Shown in pieces: positions 56,852 through 64,000 of a DNA stretch of 64,000 nucleotides (within the stretch, counting starts at the first letter, position 1; every line of letters begins with the position of its first letter). Location of the stretch: the NCBI GenBank assembly GCA_029959195.1, contig CP114126.1:930001-994000 (forward strand), in the 5' to 3' direction. Origin of the DNA: Dictyophora rubrovolvata. Lineage: Eukaryota; Basidiomycota; Agaricomycetes; Phallales; Phallaceae. The translations under genes and the position numbers were made by a program. The notes below the pieces were generated by a model, which did not search any database, was not told where the DNA came from, and was given only the letters and a program-made list of their open reading frames with translations.

Positions 56852-57934
56852 ATGTCGTTCTCAAAAAATTCATTCTCGTTCAACCTGCCATCAGGCAAAG
56901 AGGAGCTAGACACGTTCGAAGCTCGTGTTCAATGGGCCATCAAGACTCGAAAAATCTACGTTTTCAAAGATAACGACGAGGTAGGCGCGCGCGTCAACGC
57001 GATTGATGAGGACTACGATGAAGAGGATATACGAGACGCGCAGAAAATGTTTGAGAAAAGATATAAGCTTAAGCTGCAAGAAAGAGAGAAAGAGGCCGAA
57101 AAGGCAATGGCAAATGATTTGGAGCAATTGTTCAGAAAGCACCCACATTTACGAGATCAGATTCAGGTGCGTCGGCTAAGTTTGCCCATTCCATCTTCTC
57201 CCTCGCTCATTCAAGTCGTTTAGCTTCCTAAAGAAAAAGATGTTCCCGCGAAAAATTTCGGGAAGCCTACTAGTATTGCAAAACCCATGATGGTGTGTTT
57301 CTCGAAACGTCGTGCTGAAGCAATTAGCGACCATTCAGAGGACGAGGAAGAAACCGTCGTACCACCCTCGAAAAAATTCAAAAGGGATGAAGTCGCGATC
57401 TCTTCCAAAGGTGGGGCTCTTTATCCCATATCTTGCAGCAACTGCGTGAAAGGCGGTCATGAGTGTCGTACGCAGATACCGCCAAAGAAAGCATGCTATC
57501 AGTGTCACCGGATGAGGGCGGGTTGTTCATTTCTGGGCAATCCAAAGCATCGTCGGGGACCCAATCGCGTTGGTGCGGCGAAGAAAACGGAGATCGAGGT
57601 TGAAAGCGAAGAAATCGAGTCCGAGGCCGAAATCGTCGGACCCCGTCGTTCGGAGGTTGCTTATGCAATCCGAGAGCAAACTACCCGTATTACGACCGAA
57701 TTAACCAACATCGGTTCAATTTTGAAAAAGATCGAAGAGCAACATCGGAGACGAAACGAACAATCAGATATCGCCTTCGGTGACTTAAAAGATCTCTTGA
57801 AAATGATTCCCGGAATAATAAATCCTGTTGATACCAAAAAAACCGCGGTGATGACTTCCTCGACAGGCCTGAATACGAAAGGAAGTTCAGCTAGGCCAGT
57901 AAATGTGTCAGATAGACAGCATAAAGCCTTTTAA
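56852..57934 (+). CDS. Protein with a Zn2Cys6-like cysteine cluster after a coiled coil
   Basis: Two exons. Exon 1 from ATG 56852 (MSFSKNSFSFNLPSGKEELD) holds an acidic, helical stretch (AIDEDYDEEDIRDAQKMFEK and on) and ends RDQIQ. Exon 2 continues LPKEKDVPAKNFGKPTSIAK. A bipartite-NLS-like KKFKRDE precedes CSNCVKGGHEC and CYQCHRMRAGC, i.e. C-x2-C-x6-C-x9-C-x2-C-x6-C. That spacing satisfies the fungal Zn(II)2Cys6 consensus, but the cluster is in the middle of the protein rather than at the N-terminus, and the basic residues usual between Cys2 and Cys3 are few. A second coiled-coil-like segment (REQTTRITTELTNIGSILKK) follows. Likely nuclear DNA-associated; similar clusters occur in lineage-expanded agaric proteins of unknown role. 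TAA/stop at 57932-57934. Confidence 0.65.
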
Positions 57935-58781
57935 AATTAAGCTCTGAATGATCAATCAATGTACGATAAAGAGGCGGTAACGCGATTCAAAGGGGTTGTC
58001 GGGATTTGTACTATGCTGTTGGCCCGGCATACTAGACTACTATTAGCATAGGTATGAAAGGCTCCTTCATCCAAATTCTCGGTGCCTGTCAATGAAATGA
58101 GATGTTCAAAGAAGGATGCTTTGCTTAAGTGGATAAGTATTAGAGGAACGTTTGTGATGTGCAACAGCCCAATAATTGTTGTCTTTGAACTCAGTTTGAC
58201 ACTGCATAATATCTTATTGATTTGAACTTGTTATTTCCTCCTGTATGAACCTATCCTTTCCGCGTAAAGTTTCAATACCAGCCACGAGTATGAGTTGATG
58301 AAATTAACCGGTGTAGTGATGATGGTACGTAGAACGTAGGAAAAAAGGGTGAATGTCTCTGGCGCTCTACAGGACGCTAGTACCGCTTTATGTGACACGC
58401 TCCAGGCACAACACCCGCGATGTGAAGCGATGGGCCCCTTAGAAAATAAATTATTAATCAGCATTTCTTCGAAAAAGTTAAAGTAGTGCATTTGTGTCTT
58501 GATTGACAAAAATTAGGGTAGCAATGCATCGTACGGTGTCTTTAAACGTTTCCATTGGGAGGTGGGAAGGACTACAATGTTGACATATCATAATTTGATT
58601 GCAGTGGGTTAGCGTTTTTCTCGGAACACTTTAAAAGTTCGTAACTATCTGTTTTACATATTACATGGTCGGCCTTTACTTGAAGCTACAAAAATAAATA
58701 CCAGAAGTGAAATGCGGCATATATGCACAATGAAGCATGGATGATAATGATCCGCAAAAATCAAGAAGATTACTCGCAGCG
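57935..58781. other. Intergenic region between two convergent genes
   Basis: 847 bases, no gene recognised on either strand; short frames only. Confidence 0.45.
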
Positions 58782-61700
58782 TTATGTCAATGCATTATAC
58801 CGCTGTCTCGGGCCTATATCCATCTTTAAGTAAGCGTCGACCATGTCTGGCCTGTAAATATGCAAATTGTAGGTGAGTATACTTGGACGAAATTTTGGAA
58901 AAAAAAATACCTCTTCTCTGATAAATTGACGCTCAAAGTTGTTCTGCACGTCTTTAACATTCAAAACCTTGCGAAGAATTTGCACCAATTCCTTAGGTAA
59001 ATCAAATTCAGCCGGCTGCTTAATAAGGCCTATCCTTCGTCCAAAGATATACGCAGACCTGCAGAGTATTTCCATCAACTTCACCTTGAAGTAATACCCA
59101 TCCAGACTCTGAATCATAAGATTATAAACCTTCGTCAAAGTCTGTAGATCGAGCTTGGATTGTAACGCAGTGAAAAACGTTCTCGCTCGACGGCCCATTT
59201 CGTCGGGGTAGTACCTGATTTCCGATTTGGCTTCCAAGTCCAAAGGATATGTTACCAAAAGTTGCCACGCCTCAACAAGCACCGATGGGTGATAGAAAAC
59301 AGCGAAGAATACCGGATCGGAAGGAGAGATATTTTTGAACATGTGTAAAAGGTTGGGAATCACGTATTTGTCATGTAATATCCAATATTTGTAAGGTTTG
59401 GACTCCAAGTTCTCGACGGACCACAATAAATGCGAGAGACAATTCTTGAAATTGGCTCTGACATTATTACGATCATCTTCAAGCATCAGCGCACAAAAAT
59501 TGGGAAGATTGACCGGTATAAAAAGCTGTTGGATCATTGTTACCCTCGGAAAACGACCTTTAGAACACCATCGATATATGAACTGCAGCTGGTCTTTCCG
59601 AGTCGAAAAGAAGCGGCTAAAGTCTCCGGTTGTCTTCATCCGGTACTCCCAAAATGTTTCGAAACACGTTACGGCGCTTTTTCGAATTTCGCCAGGCATG
59701 TTTTCGCTGAAGAAAGAATCCGGGAGTAAAAAATCGCGTTGGAACCTGTCCAAAAATCCGGCGGTGATGGCCTGACTTCCAATACATTCGTGATTGGAGT
59801 GAATTAGGTCGCTGAAGGCGGTGAACAACTGGATCAAAGCCCTTTCCCTAATCACCGAATCGTCGATCAGCGGCTCTCCAGACACGAGTTTCTGATAGAT
59901 GGTGATAAAGAGAAGATAGCGCGATTCGAAGGAACCAGAGTCCCCAGTCGGACAACGATACTTCAAGAAGTAATGGAATAAATAAAAGAAAGTCAACTCG
60001 TTCAACTCCTCGACTTCGTCCAAAGAAATTAAGGTATGATGTTGCTGTTGAACTTGCCATGAGGGCTGCGCGGACCAAGTGAACAGCTTGTTAAATGTAT
60101 CCGAGTCCGAGGTGAGAATCTGCAAGGCCAATTCCTTATCTTGATTAGCCCCGTCCAAAAGATGAAGCCACACGACTTTGCGATTCTTGAAACTCCGGTC
60201 TCGGAACCCTCGGAGCAGCGTTTTGGCACAATCGACGTCCCAAGCGGTTGTGATTAAATTGGACAATTCGGGGTAATACGCTTGGATGGTTTCGCGGACA
60301 GCCGCCGATTTATTCCAAATGAAGAGAACTAGGGGAGTGTATTCGCAAGAGTGTTTAGAGAATATGAAATCCAGGTAAAGGCCATAACACAAATCCTCGA
60401 AAAATTCGCTATCGTTTAAAATGACTTCCTGGAGAGATTCCTCATTCCAGGTATCATCGTATCGTGGGTTTCGAAACACATTGTCCGAAAGCCTGAAATG
60501 AAGACCCGTTTCTCTACGGAAACTTGGTGAGATGAACGCGCTCCTCGCAATAATCCGAGTGACGCTAGGATTAGATGAAGTGGAAGATAACCAATAAAGT
60601 GCCTTGTCATCGAGATAGGCCTCCGTCCCAATTGACTTTTTCAATTGAGATTCCCTCCAAACCTTAAAGTTCTTGGGAATACTGTCACGAATTGCTTGAT
60701 CCAAAGTTACACCAGCGAACTTTGATTTGATATAAGACCGAATTTGATCGCCTTTTCTTGAGACGGTTTTACGGAAAAGGTGAAGCGATTGTTGGAGTTG
60801 TCGTAATGGAAGTCGAGACAGGAAATATTCTCGATAGAGAGACGACCTCGTGAGGAGGTCGTTATGGTGAGATGAGATACCGTTCTGACCGGAGAATATA
60901 CCGGTGGTACCGAGATTGAACCGGAATAATTGAGCGAAAAGGCCAATGTAATTGGTGAGAGGGGTTGCATAGGGGCATTGAGAATACCATATTGGTAATA
61001 CTGTGGTGACGAAGTATAGAATATACGTGAACCCGGACAAGATGATTATGATGTAAGCGGTTGGAGCGTTCAACGGTTGGATAAATACCGCGAGGCCTAT
61101 GAGAAAGAGAGCTAGAGCGAGGTGCAGAAGAACTGGGAGAAAGTCAATGATAAGTGAAACTCTCCACTTTTCCAGGCCCTCAAAACGAAATTGCCGGACC
61201 CTAGCTTTCTCTCGAGCCGTCCCGGAAACAGGGGATACGTAGTAGTATAACCATTGTTTGGTAAGAGCGGCAATCAACGCGGTACAGAGGCTGATGGTCA
61301 GACTTGAAAACCATAAGGCGTTCACTACAATTGCGTTTAAAGATGGTGTGAATGGTGAATTGGGAGTCAATGGTGAACTGAGTACATTAGCGATCGATCC
61401 ATTAGTAAATTGTGCTCTTTGCAATTGTACCATTTCGGATACCAGTGACGCAGTAACTTGGGTAAAATTTTGTTGCAAATTTTGGGATGTCTGAGAAAGG
61501 AATGTTGATACTATGGCCGAAAAGATGCCAATCTATAGAAACAATAAGAAATCGTGTTGCCGAAAAACAAAGACCATATAAAAAAAAGTACAAAAACCAG
61601 GAGGATGTTGATTGTATCATTCCATCCGTCAATTTTATCGCGATCATATGACTCGGCTTCATCGAGATAAGTGAGCCAAACCCGCGCATTTTCGGCCCGT

Positions 61701-62029
61701 TCTTGACCAAATACATCGCGAGGGTATTTTTGTTCATAGTCCAGCGGGTCAAGTTCTTTTTTTCAATAGTTGTGAAAAAGACTGCGCAAACGGTGGGTAT
61801 CATTTAGCTTACGGGGAGCTCGAGCTTGCTTTCTATCATTTCCGTCCGGTCTAAATGGCTTTTTACGTGTTGTAGGGTTCGATTCAATTTGTAAAGGAGA
61901 CGGAGAGAACGGGTGATGTTCACTAGTTGACGACGTTGAGGCTTCAGCCTCGTCAGATGTCGAAGGAGGTGCCACAATGCCGTCCCCGCTAACAACTGCT
62001 TCATCGTCCTGACTTGAATGTGTCACCAT
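58782..62029 (-). CDS. DUF6535-family multi-pass membrane protein, apparently intact
   Basis: ATG 62029 (MVTHSSQDDEAVVSGDGIVA) opens a disordered N-terminus. After an intron comes the DUF6535 core YPRDVFGQERAENARVWLTY with LDEAESYDRDKIDGWNDTIN, then the first membrane helix. The next exon starts the second helix (IGIFSAIVSTFLSQTSQNL). The following exon, open for nearly 900 codons, contains NAIVVNALWFSSLTISLCTA, LIAALTKQWLYYYVSPVSGT and two further helices (LALALFLIGLAVFIQPL, IIIILSGFTYILYFVTTVL). A long alpha-helical region with no recognised motif follows. A last 59-base intron (GTATTT to TTTACAG, about 58866-58924) is possible, which would change the last 20 or so residues; the read-through ending is equally plausible. 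About 1,000 residues. Function of the family is unknown. Confidence 0.8.
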
Positions 62030-63046
62030 GCACTGATGTTGGATGGAAAATCCCTGTAAGATATATTAGAACTGGAGCAAAAGTCCTGCATAATATAGCC
62101 ATCTCACTTTACCTCGAAGTGGTAGAAGAGAAAAGGAGCGTGACGCTGTCAAAACTAATTCATCACCCCGCTTCAGCTTATTGGACTGAGACGCGATCGA
62201 GTGTCAAAAGGCTGTCCAACCAGCCAACTGCGAGTCGCTATGAAACCTGGTTCGCCAGATACGTATCTCTAGATTTCGATCGTTTATAAATTTACGACCG
62301 CCTTGAAGTTCCGGAGCGTGGCAGGCAACTTCAATTCGATGAAACTGGAAATGATTGAACACTTCAAGTAATGTTCGAGGCTCTGCTGGACGGCATTTTC
62401 ATCATAAGGTTTGGCTGATATTCGTTGCGTTTCCTAGAACTATCTCAGGAGGGAAAAATATTAGCAGGTACCTGGCACGCCTAAAGTTCTAAACGAATTC
62501 GGGAAGCTTGAGTTTAGCTGTTGTCAGACCTCTAAGTTCTCAGAACTGCGGGCAGCACAGCCCAGAGCGAGCCAGACTGGAATGCTGGGAATTCCACCCC
62601 TGATAGTCAGTATGAAAAGAAATGCAATGTACGTGATCCAAAATGGTCAAGTTTCCCTTTGCTTGCAACTTCATGATGGGAATCAACTTGAACACGATCA
62701 GGATGGTATTCAAACTCCGCCCGACGTGCCCAACAGCCCCTAGAGCCGGCCTAGGCACTACGAGTCCAGTGATATCATCAGACTATAGTGAACAGCCTGC
62801 AAACCAGTCGGACCGGGTATCCTATTATTATGGGCTGTTTACTCTCAATCAATTCTCAATCTGAAAGCAATAAGCACATTATCATTATTATTGTATCGTG
62901 TACTGTCCTAATATTCTAAAGCAGTTGAAATGCAAACTTGAATCCGAATCTATGTACCTAAATGCCGTGTTGACAATGAATAATCATACCAGTCATACTT
63001 CGTGATAATTTATCCGTTCTTCTTTTCCTCGAAGTTCCAAATTTAC
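62030..63046. other. Intergenic region between the DUF6535 gene and the ABC transporter
   Basis: 1,017 bases. It includes the upstream region of the DUF6535 gene and the 3' flank of the transporter. No gene recognised. Confidence 0.45.
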
Positions 63047-64000
63047 TCATCGTTTAGCATATCGTAAAAACCTTGATGCGATGATCGTAAACGCAAAATT
63101 AGCCACTGTATTTCGGATGATCAGCACACAAACAACAAACAACAAAGATTTCAGCGCCGGGGTGATAAAGTTTAAGTTCTCACCAATGAAACCAAATAGA
63201 ATGAACGCATCTCTCCATCTGTGATCGAACTTAATATCCAATGGCTCAAAGAATTGGTCGCCAACCTATACACAAAACTCAATTATGCAAAATCATAACA
63301 CAAGAAAACAAAGTCTTACTCTGTATTGGCAGTATTGACAATGCGAAGTGGCATTCGGGTTATTTAAATAACCTGTGTTTGCATTTACAAAATCTCCAGC
63401 CCTAAGTATAGCGAGGTAAGCTCCGGCTTTCAAAGAAATACTGGTATACCGGACGTACCATTGTTGACAAGTTTGATTGGCTGGGGGATCGAAAACTGCG
63501 AATTCACTCTCGAGACATGTTATAACCAAACCATGTAGCTCGGTTGATAACATGCCAGAAAGAACACGAGTGTATCTGGTAAAGAGATGAGCATGAGAAT
63601 AAGACAGGCTTGAGAATGCACATACGGTGTGATTTGGTAAATGGTATCCCTCCAGAAGCGCGCCAGTTGAGGGAAAGGTATCGTTACACCCGCGAAAGTC
63701 GACAATACTTTCAGAATGTCAGCTGTGGTTCATAGTAATTTGGTTTGGAGATAACATACCCAAATTCAATATCGGATTGAACAACGCCGCAATCTGCGAA
63801 TCGTTAAATTAACATGTTTCCCGGCGGACGCGAGAGAAAGAAAGCTCACTTGAACTCGAGGTGAAATAGCACCAAGTAACTGAGGACGTCAAACGCTCAA
63901 TACAGCATATATACTAGTGAAAAAATAAATGCTTACCTGACCCAGAGACACACCGAACATTTCCAAAAAGATACAAACGAGCAACTGATACCCATTGCCC
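63047..64000 (-). CDS. PDR-type (ABCG) ABC transporter, C-terminal part, runs off the window
   Basis: Read on the minus strand from the window end: NGYQLLVCIFLEMFGVSLGQ, LLGAISPRVQ, IAALFNPILNLG, ILKVLSTFAGVTIPFPQLAR, FWRDTIYQITPY, TRVLSGMLSTELHGLVITCL, AVFDPPANQTCQQW, AGDFVNANTGYLNNPNATSH, CQYCQYRVGDQFFEPLDIKF, DHRWRDAFILFGFIG and ANFAFTIIASRFLRYAKR, ending at TGA 63047-63049. These blocks, with their Cys-rich extracellular loop and last membrane helix, are the C-terminal half of fungal pleiotropic drug resistance pumps. The exons are very short, with at least seven introns in 950 bases. The nucleotide-binding domains lie outside the window. Substrate cannot be told. Confidence 0.92.

Overview
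The window looks like a contig from an agaricomycete (mushroom-type basidiomycete). Genes are densely packed on both strands. Nearly all are split by introns of about 50-65 bases with GTNNGN...YAG ends. Low-complexity Ser/Pro/Gln/His tracts are common inside proteins. Several families point to Agaricomycetes: a DUF6535-type membrane protein and its relics, Rds1-like ferritin-fold proteins, and a single-pass membrane protein with a Ser/Gly-rich stalk. Protein identities were worked out by eye from translated exons; splice sites are inferred from reading frame and GT/AG signals. No rRNA, tRNA, CRISPR array or intact transposon was recognised.

Layout. 1-2.8 kb: two tandem Rds1-like ferritin-fold genes, the first cut by the window edge. 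3.0-9.5 kb: EAF elongation factor (-), KRR1 ribosome-assembly KH protein (-), an NCBP3-like cap-binding protein (+) and an MTFP1-like mitochondrial membrane protein (-). 9.9-12.9 kb: a direct segmental duplication. Each copy carries the same promoter and an Asn/Gly-rich, prion-like coding region on the minus strand; the distal copy is long, the proximal copy short and apparently decayed. 13.3-19.5 kb: eIF2B delta (GCD2, -) and the nuclear 5'-3' exonuclease RAT1/XRN2 (+), diverging from only 103 bp. 20.6-25.6 kb: two unrecognised Ser/Pro/Tyr-rich genes. 25.6-29.1 kb: gene-poor DNA with a decayed DUF6535 gene. 29.2-40.4 kb: a single-pass membrane protein, a very large Ser-rich coiled-coil protein and a C2H2 zinc-finger protein. 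41.7-49.6 kb: a ketopantoate reductase with a 976-base first intron, two related GNAT acetyltransferases about 2 kb apart, and an alpha/beta hydrolase. 49.9-55.7 kb: NOP58 (+), ENP1/bystin (-) and UDP-glucuronate decarboxylase UXS1 (+). 56.4-64 kb: a small DUF6535 relic, a gene with a Zn2Cys6-like cysteine pattern, a full-length DUF6535 gene (-) and the 3' end of a PDR-type ABC transporter (-).

How the genes relate. KRR1, NOP58 and ENP1 act in small-subunit ribosome assembly. RAT1 acts in rRNA and mRNA 3' processing and termination. EAF and the NCBP3-like protein act on RNA polymerase II transcripts, and GCD2 in translation initiation. Several of these share very short divergent promoters with a neighbour, so joint regulation is plausible. 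I see no operon-like novel pathway.

The most unusual items are the duplicated prion-like locus, the RAT1 start codon that appears to sit alone in its exon, the 976-base intron preceded by three TGACGTGA copies, the Zn2Cys6-like pattern in a non-standard position, and the remnants of DUF6535 gene turnover.
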